From assembly GCF_023101685.1 (NCBI RefSeq), contig NZ_CP082164.1, positions 7,874,001 through 7,938,000 of the forward strand: a stretch of 64,000 bases of DNA, given 5' to 3'. This DNA is from Bradyrhizobium sp. 186. GTDB taxonomy: Bacteria; Pseudomonadota; Alphaproteobacteria; Rhizobiales; Xanthobacteraceae. Of this stretch, positions 50,971-60,500 are shown piece after piece. Under the pieces are notes generated by a model. It did no database searches. It was given only the letters and a program-made list of their open reading frames with translations, and was not told the origin of the DNA. Numbering within the stretch: position 1 is the stretch's first letter; each line of letters starts with the position of its first letter. The position numbers and the translations under genes were made by a program.

Positions 50971-51951
50971 TCAGACCGCGTCCACCCGCAGCAGCGTGTC
51001 CACGGTGATGATGCCACGGGCGCGCGAGACGCAGGCGCAGATCTTCTGGTTGCTCTCCTTCTGATGGTCGCTGAAGAAGACGTCGCGATGGTCGATCTCG
51101 CCCTCGACCTCGACCACATCGATGGCGCACAGGCCGCACTCGCCGCGCTTGCAGTCGAACATCACCTCATGGCCGGCGGCGTTGAGCACGTCCAGCATCG
51201 AGCGCTCGCGGGGGATTTCGATCTCGACGCCGGAGTCCTTCAAGCGCACGCGAAACATTTCGGTGGGCAGCGATCCGCTCGAACCAAAGGTCTCGTAGCG
51301 GAGGTCGGTGAGCGGATGGCCGGCACCGATCCAGGCGTGGCGCGCGGCATCCAGCATCCGCATCGGGCCGCAGAACAGCGTCAGTGCGCCCCGCGGCAAT
51401 GACGCGAACAGCGCGTCGAGGTCGAGCCGGCGGCCTTCGTCGCCAGCATGAACGACCAGGCGTTGGCCGAGCATGGCAGCGAGCTCGTCGAGATAGGCGG
51501 CCTCGCCGCGCGAGCGCACGGCATAATGCAGCGTGACATCAGCGCCGCGTCGCGCCAGCGCTTGCGCGGCGCCGAGGATCGGCGTGATGCCGATGCCGCC
51601 GGCGATCAGGCAATAGTTTTCACGCGTCCAGTCGACCGCGAGCAACGACGACGGTTGCGTGATATCGAGCCGCGCACCTGGCGCGAGCTGCCACATGTAG
51701 CGCGAGCCACCGCGGGAATCCTCGGCGCGGCGCACCGCGATCCGCAAGCCACGCGACGAGACCTCGCCGACCAGCGAATAGGACCGCGTCTCGGGCTGGC
51801 CGTTGATGGTCACGGTCACGTTGATATGACTGCCGAGCGCATAAGCAGCGCCATCGAACTGATCCGGCTTGATCAGGAACTCACGGATGCCGGGCGCGAG
51901 ATCGCGCGTTTCAAGCAGCGTAGCCGGAGTCCAGGTTTCGATGAATCGCAT
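50971..51951 (-). CDS. Vanillate demethylase-type ferredoxin reductase (VanB-like)
   Basis: 326 residues. The FAD/FMN domain has RSYSLVGEVSSRGLRIAVRR, the NAD domain GGIGITPILGAAQAL and LFCGPMRMLDAARH, and the C-terminal plant-type 2Fe-2S domain FDCKRGECGLCAIDVVEVEG with Cys at the usual spacing plus CACVSRA. This layout (flavin, NAD, 2Fe-2S last) is the class IA reductase of VanAB-type oxygenases. It passes electrons from NADH to the Rieske oxygenase encoded two genes upstream. ATG 51949-51951 is 9 bp after the regulator stop. Confidence 0.92.
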   Translation of the reverse strand: MRFIETWTPATLLETRDLAPGIREFLIKPDQFDGAAYALGSHINVTVTINGQPETRSYSLVGEVSSRGLRIAVRRAEDSRGGSRYMWQLAPGARLDITQPSSLLAVDWTRENYCLIAGGIGITPILGAAQALARRGADVTLHYAVRSRGEAAYLDELAAMLGQRLVVHAGDEGRRLDLDALFASLPRGALTLFCGPMRMLDAARHAWIGAGHPLTDLRYETFGSSGSLPTEMFRVRLKDSGVEIEIPRERSMLDVLNAAGHEVMFDCKRGECGLCAIDVVEVEGEIDHRDVFFSDHQKESNQKICACVSRARGIITVDTLLRVDAV

Positions 51952-51960
51952 GGCACTCCC

Positions 51961-52716
51961 CTATTCGGTTGCCGCGAAGCTGATCCGCGCCAGCGCCGGC
52001 AGCAGGTCGAGATGGGTGCGGTTGCGCAGCGCGAGCCGCAAATTGCGCACGGCGAGCCGCGCATGCTCGCGCATCACGGCCTCGGCACGGGCGCCTTCGC
52101 GGTTCTCGATCGCGTCGATCACGACACGATGGTGTTCCTGTCCGATGATCAAAATCTGCTGCGCCTCGGGCAGCGCGGATTGCGCCATCACGAAGCCGCT
52201 TGGCGAGGCGAACGGCAGCGCCGAGGCGCGGTCGATCTGCCGGATCAAGGGCGGGCTGCGCGACAATTCCGTGAGCAGCGCATGGAAACGCGCGTTCAGC
52301 GTGACATAGGACGAGAACGCATCGACCGAGATCGGCACCTGGCGCAGCAACTCGTCGATCGCGGCCAGACACTCCTTCAACGGCTCGAGCTCGCGTGCGG
52401 AGACACCGCGCTCGGCGGCGAAGCGCGCGGCGAGGCCTTCCAGCGTGCCGCGCAGCTCGATGGAATCGGAGATGTCGCGCTCGGAGAACGCTTTCACCAT
52501 GAAGCCTCCGGAGGGGATCGCCTCCAGCAGGCCTTCCTCCTCCAGCCGCACCAGCGCCATGCGCACCGGCGTGCGCGAGGCGCCGGTCGTCTCCACCGCC
52601 TGCAGCTCGGAGATGCGCTCGCCCGGACGCAACGAGCCGGACAGAATCTGATCGCGCAGCGCAAGCTGCGCCTTCACGGTCTGCGAGACGGAGCGGTCGA
52701 CCTCGCGCTCGGCCAT
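51961..52716 (-). CDS. GntR-family (FCD) regulator inside the oxygenase operon
   Basis: 251 residues. The winged helix is VKAQLALRDQILSGSLRPGE then RISELQAVETTGASRTPVRMAL, and the FCD ligand domain follows with ELRGTLEGLAARFAAER, NARFHALLTELSRS and EHHRVVIDAIENREGARAEA, carrying the metal-binding His residues. The ATG (52714-52716) is 5 bases after the oxygenase stop. It most likely represses the operon and is released by the aromatic substrate, like VanR. Confidence 0.9.
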   Translation of the reverse strand: MAEREVDRSVSQTVKAQLALRDQILSGSLRPGERISELQAVETTGASRTPVRMALVRLEEEGLLEAIPSGGFMVKAFSERDISDSIELRGTLEGLAARFAAERGVSARELEPLKECLAAIDELLRQVPISVDAFSSYVTLNARFHALLTELSRSPPLIRQIDRASALPFASPSGFVMAQSALPEAQQILIIGQEHHRVVIDAIENREGARAEAVMREHARLAVRNLRLALRNRTHLDLLPALARISFAATE

Positions 52717-52721
52717 ATCAA

Positions 52722-53771
52722 CTACTCCGCGGCCTGGAGGTGCTGCGGCGGGTTTTCCTTGGCCACCATCTTGTCGATCAGCTTGCGCGTCCACATCGCG
52801 CCGGCGTCGATGTTGAGGTTGTAGAAGACGCGATCGGGATTCTCGTCCATCGCGCGCTGCTGCGCCTCGAGGATCAGTTCGTCCTCGTGGAAGATGCCGG
52901 AGACGCCTTCGCGGATCTCGGTGGTGATGCGCTGCTCACCAAGGCGGTAATTACGGACGAAAGCCCAGAAATAGCGGCAGGTCTTTTCGGTCTCGGGCGT
53001 GATGGTGTTGAGCACGAAGCCGTTGACACCCTGCGAGCGGTCGCCTTCCGGCGCGCCGGTGCCGGTCGGCGCCACGCCGACATCGATCGCGATCGTACAC
53101 GGCGCCTCGAAGCGGATGATCTGCCAGCGGTCGACCAGGCCGGGCTTGCCGAGCTGCTTGGCCCAGAACGGCGGCGCCTCGATGCCGCGCATCCAGCGCG
53201 CCACCGTCACTGTCTTCTCGCCATGGGTGACGTCGAAGGGCGCTTCGGCGACCGCATCATTGCCGATGGAGGAGCCGTGCACGAAGGTCTCGTGGGTCAG
53301 GTCCATGAGATTGTCGAGCACGAGGCGGTAGTCGCAATTGACGCGGATGGTCTTGCCGTCGCCGGCCCAGGCGGGATCGTGATTCCAGTGCATGTCGGGC
53401 ACCAGCGCAGGATCGGCGAGCGCGGGGTCGCCCATCCAGAGCCAGATGTAGCGGTGACGCTCGACCACGGGATAGGCGCGGACGCAGGCCGACGGGTTGA
53501 TGGTCTCCTGCGAGGGCATGAAGGTACAGCGTCCTTGCGAATTGTACTTCAGGCCGTGATAGCCGCAGACGACCGTGTCGCCTTCGAGCCGGCCCTTGGA
53601 CAGCGGCACCAGGCGGTGCCAGCAGGCGTCCTCAAGCGCGGTCACGCTGCCATCGGCCTTGCGGTACATCACGACGTGCTTGCCGCAGATCGTCCGCGGC
53701 ATCAGCGCCGGCTTGACGTCGGCGTCCCAAGCGGCGGCGTACCAGGCGTTCATGGGGAAGGGTTTTGTCAC
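52722..53771 (-). CDS. Rieske aromatic O-demethylase/dioxygenase, oxygenase subunit (VanA-like)
   Basis: 349 residues from GTG 53769-53771, which has GGGAG nine bases upstream. The Rieske cluster ligands are C50, H52, C69 and H72 (DACWHRLVPL, VVCGYHGLKY). The mononuclear iron ligands are H160 and H165 in NLMDLTHETFVHGSS. The family includes vanillate demethylase (VanA) and other aromatic demethylases; the exact substrate is unknown. First gene of an oxygenase-GntR-reductase operon, with GTATAC-centred palindromes upstream. Confidence 0.9.
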   Translation of the reverse strand: MTKPFPMNAWYAAAWDADVKPALMPRTICGKHVVMYRKADGSVTALEDACWHRLVPLSKGRLEGDTVVCGYHGLKYNSQGRCTFMPSQETINPSACVRAYPVVERHRYIWLWMGDPALADPALVPDMHWNHDPAWAGDGKTIRVNCDYRLVLDNLMDLTHETFVHGSSIGNDAVAEAPFDVTHGEKTVTVARWMRGIEAPPFWAKQLGKPGLVDRWQIIRFEAPCTIAIDVGVAPTGTGAPEGDRSQGVNGFVLNTITPETEKTCRYFWAFVRNYRLGEQRITTEIREGVSGIFHEDELILEAQQRAMDENPDRVFYNLNIDAGAMWTRKLIDKMVAKENPPQHLQAAE

Positions 53772-53799
53772 CGGTCTCACTCCCAAGGTTTATGAATAC

Positions 53800-53883
53800 G
53801 TTATGTATACAATAACTGGGAGGCCGAATGATTCAAGGCGGAAATATGCTTACCTAATTACCATTAGCCATGATTAGGTATAC
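53800..53883. promoter_or_regulatory. Promoter/operator region of the VanA-type operon
   Basis: GTTATGTATACAATAAC (53800-53816) is a near-palindrome on GTATAC, a second GTATAC is in GGTATACAGG (53877-53883), and ACCTAAT/ATTAGGT arms lie at 53852-53858 and 53873-53879. On the minus strand a weak TTGAAT (53836-53831) and ATTGTA (53813-53808) 17 bases apart overlap the first site. GntR-FCD operators often have this TNGTATACNA form. Confidence 0.5.
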
Positions 53884-53918
53884 AGGATGCGTATTTCGGG
53901 AACGACGCCCCGCAAACT

Positions 53919-54005
53919 CGTCATGCCCGGGGCTTGTCCCGGGCATCCCACGCTCTTCGTGCAGCACCAAAGACGTGGATGGCCGGGACAAGCCCGGCCA
54001 TGACG
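53919..54005. repeat. CGTCATGCCCGGGGCTTG palindromic repeat, copy C
   Basis: Left arm CGTCATGCCCGGGGCTTGTC, right arm GGACAAGCCCGGCCATGACG. Same family as copies A and B. Confidence 0.8.
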
Positions 54006-54063
54006 GTGCGGCAACGTCCGCGCGACAGCGCGCTCCCGGGGTAAGCGCCACCCGCCTCGGCAG

Positions 54064-55710
54064 TTACGCCCCGAACACCTTCGCCAGCCCCACCTGGGCT
54101 TCCCGCTGAATCCGCTTCAGGTGCTCGGTGCTGCGGAAACTCTCGGCGTAGATCTTGTAGACGTCCTCCGTTCCGGAGGGGCGCGCGGCGAACCAGCCGA
54201 AGTCGGTCTCGACCTTGATGCCGCCGAAGGGCTGGCCGTTGCCGGGCGCCTTGCTGAGTGTTGCACGGACGGGGTCGCCGGCGAGATCCTTGAGGCCGAG
54301 CTGCTCGGGCGTGACGGACTTGAGGATGTTCTTCTGGGGCACGGTCGCGGCGACGTCGATACGTGCGTAATGGGGCACGCCGAGTTCGGCGGTGAGGTCG
54401 CCGAACAGCTGGCTCGGATCGCGGCCAGTCTTGGCCATGATCTCCGCGGCGAGCAAGCCGAGGATGATGCCGTCCTTGTCGGTGGTCCACACCGTGCCGT
54501 CGCGGCGCAGGAACGAGGCCCCTGCACTCTCCTCGCCGCCGAAGCCGAAGCCGCCGCCAACGAGGCCATCGACGAACCATTTGAAGCCGACCGGCGTCTC
54601 GACCAGCTTGCGGCCGAGCTTCTTGGCGACGCGGTCGATGATGGAGCTCGACACCACCGTCTTGCCGATCGCGGCGTCCTTGCCCCAGTTCGGACGATGC
54701 GCGAACAGGTACGCAATCGCGGTCGCGAGATAGTGGTTCGGATTCATCAATCCGTTCGTGCGCGTCACGATGCCATGGCGGTCGGCGTCGGTGTCGTTGG
54801 CGAACGCGACGTCGAAGCGGTCGCGCATGCCGATCAGGCTCGCCATCGCGTAGGGCGAGGAGCAGTCCATGCGGATCTTGCCATCCCAGTCGACCGTCAT
54901 GAAGCGGAAGGTCGGATCGATCGCCTCGTTCACCACCGTGGCCTTCAGACCGTAGCGTTCGATGATCGGATGCCAGTAATGCACGGCGGCGCCGCCGAGC
55001 GGATCGATGCCGATATTGATGCCGGCGGACTTGACGAGATCGAGATCGACCACGTTGCCGAGATCGGCGACATAGGGCGTGATGAAGTCATAGGCATGGA
55101 CGGTCGCCGACTTGCGCGCCTTGGCATAGTCCATGCGTACGACGCCTTTCAGCCCATCGGCGAGATAGGCGTTGGCCCACTTCTCGACGACGCCGGTCAC
55201 ATCGGTATCGGCCGGCCCGCCATGCGGCGGATTGTATTTGTAGCCGCCATCCTCCGGCGGATTGTGCGAGGGCGTGACCACGACGCCGTCGGCGAGGCCC
55301 GATGTGCGGCCTTTGTTGTAGGTGAGGATGGCGTGCGAGATCACCGGCGTCGGCGTGTAGCCGCCGTCGCGGTCGATCATGATGTCGACGCCGTTGGCCG
55401 CAAAGACCTCGACGGCGCTGACCAGCGCCGGTTCGGCCAGCGCGTGGGTGTCGATGCCGATGAACAGCGGGCCGGTCAGCCCCTTTTCCCTTCTGTAGTC
55501 ACAAATTGCCTGCGTGGTCGCGAGAATGTGGCCCTCGTTGAAGCTGTTCTTCAGCGAGGTGCCGCGGTGGCCGGAGGTGCCGAACGCCACCCGTTGCGCG
55601 GGGACCACCGCATCCGGCCTGTTGGCGAAATAGGCCGTCACGAGCCGCGGAATGTTGGTGAGTGCGTCCGGCGAGACCTGCTTGCCCGCCGCGGGATGAA
55701 CATCAGCCAC
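54064..55710 (-). CDS. pgm: Phosphoglucomutase
   Basis: 548 residues from GTG 55708-55710 with GGACGAGGAT before it, close to the 546 of E. coli Pgm. The phosphoserine loop is [14 protein letters not shown], the metal loop [11 protein letters not shown], the sugar loop [10 protein letters not shown] and the phosphate loop [11 protein letters not shown]. It interconverts glucose 1- and 6-phosphate, supplying glucose-1-phosphate for glycogen, exopolysaccharide and UDP-glucose. The UDP-glucose dehydrogenase relic is 6 kb downstream. Confidence 0.95.
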   Translation of the reverse strand: MADVHPAAGKQVSPDALTNIPRLVTAYFANRPDAVVPAQRVAFGTSGHRGTSLKNSFNEGHILATTQAICDYRREKGLTGPLFIGIDTHALAEPALVSAVEVFAANGVDIMIDRDGGYTPTPVISHAILTYNKGRTSGLADGVVVTPSHNPPEDGGYKYNPPHGGPADTDVTGVVEKWANAYLADGLKGVVRMDYAKARKSATVHAYDFITPYVADLGNVVDLDLVKSAGINIGIDPLGGAAVHYWHPIIERYGLKATVVNEAIDPTFRFMTVDWDGKIRMDCSSPYAMASLIGMRDRFDVAFANDTDADRHGIVTRTNGLMNPNHYLATAIAYLFAHRPNWGKDAAIGKTVVSSSIIDRVAKKLGRKLVETPVGFKWFVDGLVGGGFGFGGEESAGASFLRRDGTVWTTDKDGIILGLLAAEIMAKTGRDPSQLFGDLTAELGVPHYARIDVAATVPQKNILKSVTPEQLGLKDLAGDPVRATLSKAPGNGQPFGGIKVETDFGWFAARPSGTEDVYKIYAESFRSTEHLKRIQREAQVGLAKVFGA

Positions 55711-55856
55711 TGGAAATATCCTCGTCCTGTCGCAGAGATTGCGGATTACCATAGCATCGGCCGGGCCGCCGCCAACCCACAACACGCGCGATGGGCAAGC
55801 CGTTCCCCAAGCGGCCATGCTATAGTCGGCGGCATCGAAGCCCTTCGAATCGTCTC

Positions 55857-57002
55857 ATGGTTCTTCCGCGCAAGCTGCTGCTTCTGCTGATCGCCTGGCT
55901 TGCCTTCGCCGGCACGTCGTCGCTTGCCTTGGCCGCGGAATTTTACACCGAGGATCTTCGCAGCCCGATGGCGGAGGCCGGGCCGCAGGGGCTGGAGGCG
56001 TTTCTGGTCCGCCCGGCTGCGCCGAAGCGCTATCCGCTCGCGCTGCTCAGCCACGGCTCGCCGCGCAGCTTCGACGACCGGGCGACGATGTCCGCGCACA
56101 AATATTACGGCATCGCGCTCGAATACGCCCGGCGCGGCTTTGCCGCGCTGATCGTGATGCGGCGCGGTTACGGCACTTCACCCGGCGGTCGCGTCGACAG
56201 CGTCGGTGCTTGCGCAACTGCCGCTTACCTGCCGGCGGCGGCGGTCGCGGTCGCGGATTTGCGCGCCGCGATCGATGCGATGGCACGGCGAAGCGACGTC
56301 ACGACGACAGGCATGATCGCGGCCGGCCATTCCGCCGGCGGGCTCGCCACCGTCGCGCTGAGCGCGCAGGCGCTGCCAGGACTCGTCGCCGCGATCAACT
56401 TTGCCGGCGGTCGCGGCTCGCGGGACGATGACGATGTCTGCAATCCGGATGGGCTGGCGCAGGCCTTCGCCAGCTTCGGCAGGACCTCGCGGGTGCCGAT
56501 GCTCTGGGTCTACGCGACCAACGATTTGTTCTTCGGCCCTGATTTGGCGCGCCGCTTCTATGACGGGTTTCGCGCGGGCGGCGGCAGCGCGAAATTCATC
56601 GCGGCACCGCCTTACGGCGAGGACGGCCATTATCTCTATTCAGTGGTGGGCCGGCCGCAATGGACGCCGTTCGTCGACGCGTTCCTGCGCGAGCGCTCCC
56701 TCGGCGGCCGCGACATCCTGAGCCCGCCCGATCCGCTGCCACCGCCAAGCCAGCTCAATGAGGCCGCGAGAGGCGAGTTCATGCGCTATCTCGCCAGCAC
56801 GATGCCGCACAAGGCCTTTGCGGTGTCGCCCAATGGCGGTTACGGCTGGCGTTCGGGGCGCACAACGGTCGACGACGCCCAGCGCGATTCGCTCGCGGCC
56901 TGCATGAAATGGTCGCCCGCCTGCACGCTCTATGCGCTCGACGACCGGCTGACCGGGGCTGCGCAACAGAGCTCGACTGATCAGAGTGCCCGCGCGCGGT
57001 AG
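55857..57002 (+). CDS. Secreted alpha/beta hydrolase
   Basis: 381 residues. Residues 1-28 are a signal peptide (ending LALAAEF). The fold has ALLSHGSPRSFDDRA with the oxyanion HG, then the nucleophile elbow GHSAGGLATVAL and the acid region around YATNDLFFGPDL. The His in EDGHYLYSVVG could complete the triad. A dienelactone hydrolase-like peptidase/esterase is the most likely type; the substrate is unknown. The C-terminal 100 residues are an extra domain (GGYGWRSGRTTVDDA, Cys in AACMKWSPACTLYAL). ATG 55857 lacks a clear ribosome site. Confidence 0.82.
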   Translation: MVLPRKLLLLLIAWLAFAGTSSLALAAEFYTEDLRSPMAEAGPQGLEAFLVRPAAPKRYPLALLSHGSPRSFDDRATMSAHKYYGIALEYARRGFAALIVMRRGYGTSPGGRVDSVGACATAAYLPAAAVAVADLRAAIDAMARRSDVTTTGMIAAGHSAGGLATVALSAQALPGLVAAINFAGGRGSRDDDDVCNPDGLAQAFASFGRTSRVPMLWVYATNDLFFGPDLARRFYDGFRAGGGSAKFIAAPPYGEDGHYLYSVVGRPQWTPFVDAFLRERSLGGRDILSPPDPLPPPSQLNEAARGEFMRYLASTMPHKAFAVSPNGGYGWRSGRTTVDDAQRDSLAACMKWSPACTLYALDDRLTGAAQQSSTDQSARAR

Positions 57003-57072
57003 ACGGCTCACCTCCCGACCTCGGCCGCCCGCAACCACCGCTCGGCAAATCGGTTGTTAACTCGCAAGATAT

Positions 57073-57888
57073 ATGACGTACCTCATGTTGTGGGATCCGG
57101 CACGCCTTAACCTCAACGCGACGTGGAGGCACGTTGCGGTCGTCGCGCTTTGGTTGGCATCGATGTGCGTGCATGCACGAGACAACCCTGCAAACGAAGC
57201 CGAGACGACCTCGGCAATTGCCGGTCACGATACAGACTTCGGCGCCGGAGAGACGCCGACATCCCGAGCCGCGATCCGAGACATCATCGAAAGTGAAACT
57301 GCCAAGGCCGATCTGCCTGCGGACATTGCAGAGGCCGTCGTCTTTGTCGAAAGCGGATACAACCCGACCATCATCGGCAGCGCCGGCGAAGTCGGCCTCA
57401 TGCAGGTGCGGCCCGAAACGGCTGCGATGCTCGGCTTTCGAGGAAATGGCGCAGAACTCGTGGAACCGGCCACCAATATCCACTATGGTGTGCTTTATCT
57501 CAGCCGCGCATGGCGCCTCGCAGGCGGGGACCTCTGTCGCGCTCTGATGAAGTATCGGGCAGGCCATGGCGAGGAGTCGATGACTCCGCGTTCGCAAGTC
57601 TATTGCAATCGCGCCCGCAACCGTCTTCTCGCCATGAACTCGGCAGCCGGGCGAACTGAAGCTGCGGCTATCCCAGCCTCAGCATCGGCCCCAACGGCGT
57701 TAGCGGTTGCGCCGGCGACGAAATCAGCCCGCAATCAGAAAGCGGAGACTAAGCCTAAGGAGGTTTATGCGCGCTACCGTCAAGGTACGACAGCAGCAAG
57801 CCGAGCATACTGGGCTGCGCATGAGGCCCGGATCGGCCTCATCAAGGCGCGCATCGAAGCGAAGTGGAGACGAGTTGCATCACGTTGA
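57073..57888 (+). CDS. Lytic transglycosylase-like protein (SLT domain)
   Basis: 271 residues. A hydrophobic N-terminal stretch (VAVVALWLASMCVHA) is a signal peptide or anchor. The SLT domain has the catalytic Glu in AEAVVFVESGYNPTIIGSAG, then EVGLMQVRPETAAMLGF and ALMKYRAGHGEESMTP. The C-terminus is a basic, Ala/Lys-rich tail. These enzymes cut the glycan strand of peptidoglycan. ATG 57073 is taken; an ATG four codons later is also possible. Confidence 0.85.
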   Translation: MTYLMLWDPARLNLNATWRHVAVVALWLASMCVHARDNPANEAETTSAIAGHDTDFGAGETPTSRAAIRDIIESETAKADLPADIAEAVVFVESGYNPTIIGSAGEVGLMQVRPETAAMLGFRGNGAELVEPATNIHYGVLYLSRAWRLAGGDLCRALMKYRAGHGEESMTPRSQVYCNRARNRLLAMNSAAGRTEAAAIPASASAPTALAVAPATKSARNQKAETKPKEVYARYRQGTTAASRAYWAAHEARIGLIKARIEAKWRRVASR

Positions 57889-58030
57889 ACCATCGTTGGC
57901 CGCAAGCAAGCCGATTAACGCCTGACGAACCCGTCAGCGTCGATCGAAAGGTGCTCGCCGCCCCCTCCTTGTTCTCGGACATATCCATTGGACGAATAGC
58001 TATTTTTGAGCCCGAACCGGAATAGAGATC

Positions 58031-58132
58031 ATGCACAATAGTTTGAGAGTCTTGTTCGCAATCTCCGCAACCGCCGCCTTGGCCCTGTCGGCGTTCCTCG
58101 CCATTCGGTTCGTCGTCGGTTTCAACGGCTGA
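58031..58132 (+). CDS. 33-residue single-pass membrane protein
   Basis: MHNSLRVLFAISATAALALS then AFLAIRFVVGFNG. GGAATAGAG lies before the ATG. One hydrophobic helix at 8-24 after a basic start, so it should insert in the inner membrane. No family is recognised. It could be a real membrane mini-protein or chance. Confidence 0.45.
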   Translation: MHNSLRVLFAISATAALALSAFLAIRFVVGFNG

Positions 58133-58193
58133 ACCAAACGGTGCAAGGGAGCATCGCTTGCGCGGCGAACTGCGTCAGCTCAGGTACACGCGC

Positions 58194-58925
58194 CTAAAGC
58201 CGCTCGCTGAGTGCGAGCTTGTAGCCGACGCCGGTGACGGTCGCGATCACCGGCGAACCGCTGCCGACCAGCTTGCGGCGCAGCCGCGCCACCAGCGCAT
58301 CGACGGTGCGGATGTCGACCTCGGCCTGACGGTTGCTGACGACCTCGATCAGATAGTCGCGGCTGAGCGGACGGCCGTCGGCGCCGACGAGGGCGGCGAG
58401 CAGATCGAACTCGGCGCGCGTCAATGCCACGGGCTTGCCGTCGCTGCCGAGCAATTCGCGCCGCGTCAGGTCGATGATCCAGTCGCCGAAGGCGATTGAA
58501 TTGTGGTGGCGTGCCACCTTGCGGTCGAGCGAGCGCCGCCGCAATACGCTGCGCGCACGCGCGAGCAGGTCGCGCAGATTGATCGGCTTGGTGACATAGT
58601 GGTCGCCGGCGATCTCGAGGCCGAGGATGCGATCGACGTCGGTGTCGCGGCGGGTCACGAAGATGATGCCCGCGTTGCTGGTCGCCTGGATTTCCTTGGC
58701 GAGCTCGAAACCGTCGCCGTCGGGCAATTGCACGTCGAGGAAGACGAGATCGGTGCGTGCGCGCAGCGCCTGGCGGCACTCCGCGCAGGAGCCGGCGCCA
58801 ACCACGTCGAAATTGTTCTCGCTGAAATAGCCGACCAGCATCGTCCGCGTCACCGGATCGTCTTCGACGACCATCAGCCGCTCGCGGCCGACGGGACGCA
58901 CTTCCTGAAATGCGGAATCAGCCAC
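58194..58925 (-). CDS. OmpR-family response regulator
   Basis: 243 residues from GTG 58923-58925 with AGGACA before it; longer starts have no family match. The receiver has LMVVEDDPVTRTMLVGYF, the phospho-acceptor Asp in LVFLDVQLPDGDGF, a Thr in IIFVTRRDTD and Lys in YVTKPINLRDLLAR. The DNA-binding winged helix has TRAEFDLLAALVGADGRPLS then VDIRTVDALVARLRRKL and IATVTGVGYKL. It resembles TorR-type regulators. No sensor kinase lies next to it. Confidence 0.92.
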   Translation of the reverse strand: MADSAFQEVRPVGRERLMVVEDDPVTRTMLVGYFSENNFDVVGAGSCAECRQALRARTDLVFLDVQLPDGDGFELAKEIQATSNAGIIFVTRRDTDVDRILGLEIAGDHYVTKPINLRDLLARARSVLRRRSLDRKVARHHNSIAFGDWIIDLTRRELLGSDGKPVALTRAEFDLLAALVGADGRPLSRDYLIEVVSNRQAEVDIRTVDALVARLRRKLVGSGSPVIATVTGVGYKLALSERL

Positions 58926-59294
58926 GATCTTGGATGTCCTGTGTGCTTGTGATCCGACCTGGAAATTCAGGTCGCCGAGCGATGCGCCGTCATGTGAACG
59001 AACATTCACGACTTGTTCGACCCCCCGAATAGCCTGCTGGAATACTAGGCGCGTTGTGATGCCCAAACAATAATGGTCACGTTATTGACGTATTAAGTAT
59101 GAATTGCCCCACACTTCTCATCTAGCATATCGACATCCCGGAAACGGGCCCCGAAGGCGTCGAGAACCGCACATCGCGGCGCGGATTCAACCGCTGGTTA
59201 ACGTAAACAAAGTCTTCGGCTTCGGGATCCGCGCTTGCACCCTTATGGTCCTGCTTCGCAAGGCGAGACGATTGCGAAAGCACGGAGCAATGTG
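58926..59294. other. Intergenic region upstream of divergent genes
   Basis: About 370 bp between the response regulator and the acyltransferase. It is more AT-rich than its surroundings (GTTATTGACGTATTAAGTAT near 59081), as expected for promoters. No reading frame, terminator or convincing operator was identified. Confidence 0.4.
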
Positions 59295-60476
59295 ATGCAG
59301 GGGCAGGCCCGGTTGGCTGCCGGTCGAACCGATAGCGGCGCAACCACGCCCTTCGGCCGTTCGCACACCCTCGATTTCCTGCGCGGTCTTGCCATCGCCG
59401 GCGTGATGGCGATCCACGTCTCGCAGTCGTTTCCGTCGGGCATCCGGGCGATCGATTTCAGCTTCATGTGCGGCTGGGTCGGCGTCAACGTGTTCTACTT
59501 CGTCAGCGCAATGACGATGTGCCTGATGTGGACGCAGCGCGCGACGGAAACGAACCCGACGCGCAAATTCTACATCCGGCGGTTCCTGCGCATTGCGCCG
59601 CTGTTCTGGCTCGCGATCCCGTTCTACCTGCTCGTCAAGGGCACCGGCCCGAGCTACGACGCGCCCAACGGAATCGGGCCCTTGCAGGTGTTCCTGACCG
59701 CCACGTTCCTGCACGGCTTCTGGCCGGACAGCATCAACAGCGTCGTGCCGGGCGACTGGTCGATCGCCGCGGAGATGACGTTTTATCTCATCTTCCCATT
59801 CGTGATCATATCCTTCGGATCGCGCCGGAACCTCTATCTCGCGCTCGCGATGGTCCTGCATCTCATCAATGTCTGCATCTTCAAGCCGTGGGCTTACGAG
59901 GCCTTCCTGGGCTATTACGGGCCCGGCAACGAAGTGTTCGTCTGGGGCACTCTTCATCTGAGCTTCCTGAATCAGCTCCCGGTCTTCCTGACCGGCTGCG
60001 CGTTGTTCTTTTCGCTCCGCGACGGCTTCACGAAATCCGATTCCGCGATGTTCGCGGGCTTCATCGCGCTCTCCTTCGTCACCAACCGGGTGACCGGAGC
60101 GCACGAGTTCAACTATCTCATGATCAACCTCGTGATCGGCGCCCTCGTCGTCGGCTGCATCCGCTTCTCGGCCCACTGGCGGCCGCTCGAGGCGCTGGGC
60201 CGCAACTCGTACTCCATGTATCTCTCGCATTTCGCCGTGATCTGGGGCTTGCGCACGATTTGGCCGCTGGCGGATGGGCTGAACTCGCTGCTGCTGGCCT
60301 ATGCGCTGACCGCGGCTCTCAGCTATCTCGTATCACTTGCGTCCTGGCACCTCATCGAGCGGCGCGCACAGGATCTCGCGCACCGCCTGTCCTCTTCAGC
60401 GACCAAGACCGCGGCGCGCACAGACGCCGTGACCGCGGCAAGTGTCGTCCTGAACGGCCGCAGCGCCGGCGCTTGA
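59295..60476 (+). CDS. Membrane acyltransferase (acyltransferase 3 family)
   Basis: 393 residues with about ten membrane helices. The N-terminal signature is RSHTLDFLRGLAIAGVMAIH, where the Arg-His pair is typical. VNVFYFVSAMTMCLMW, IRRFLRIAPLFWLAIP and DWSIAAEMTFYLIFPF follow, the last with the conserved W(S)xxEM. These proteins acylate sugars or lipids of the envelope, including O-acetylation of polysaccharides. ATG 59295 has GGAG before it. Confidence 0.9.
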   Translation: MQGQARLAAGRTDSGATTPFGRSHTLDFLRGLAIAGVMAIHVSQSFPSGIRAIDFSFMCGWVGVNVFYFVSAMTMCLMWTQRATETNPTRKFYIRRFLRIAPLFWLAIPFYLLVKGTGPSYDAPNGIGPLQVFLTATFLHGFWPDSINSVVPGDWSIAAEMTFYLIFPFVIISFGSRRNLYLALAMVLHLINVCIFKPWAYEAFLGYYGPGNEVFVWGTLHLSFLNQLPVFLTGCALFFSLRDGFTKSDSAMFAGFIALSFVTNRVTGAHEFNYLMINLVIGALVVGCIRFSAHWRPLEALGRNSYSMYLSHFAVIWGLRTIWPLADGLNSLLLAYALTAALSYLVSLASWHLIERRAQDLAHRLSSSATKTAARTDAVTAASVVLNGRSAGA

Positions 60477-60500
60477 ATCGTCCGCTGAGGCCGTTTGGCG

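Noticed and set aside
54121..55890. A 589-codon plus-strand frame
   Set aside because: Antisense to pgm, whose motifs are complete on the other strand.
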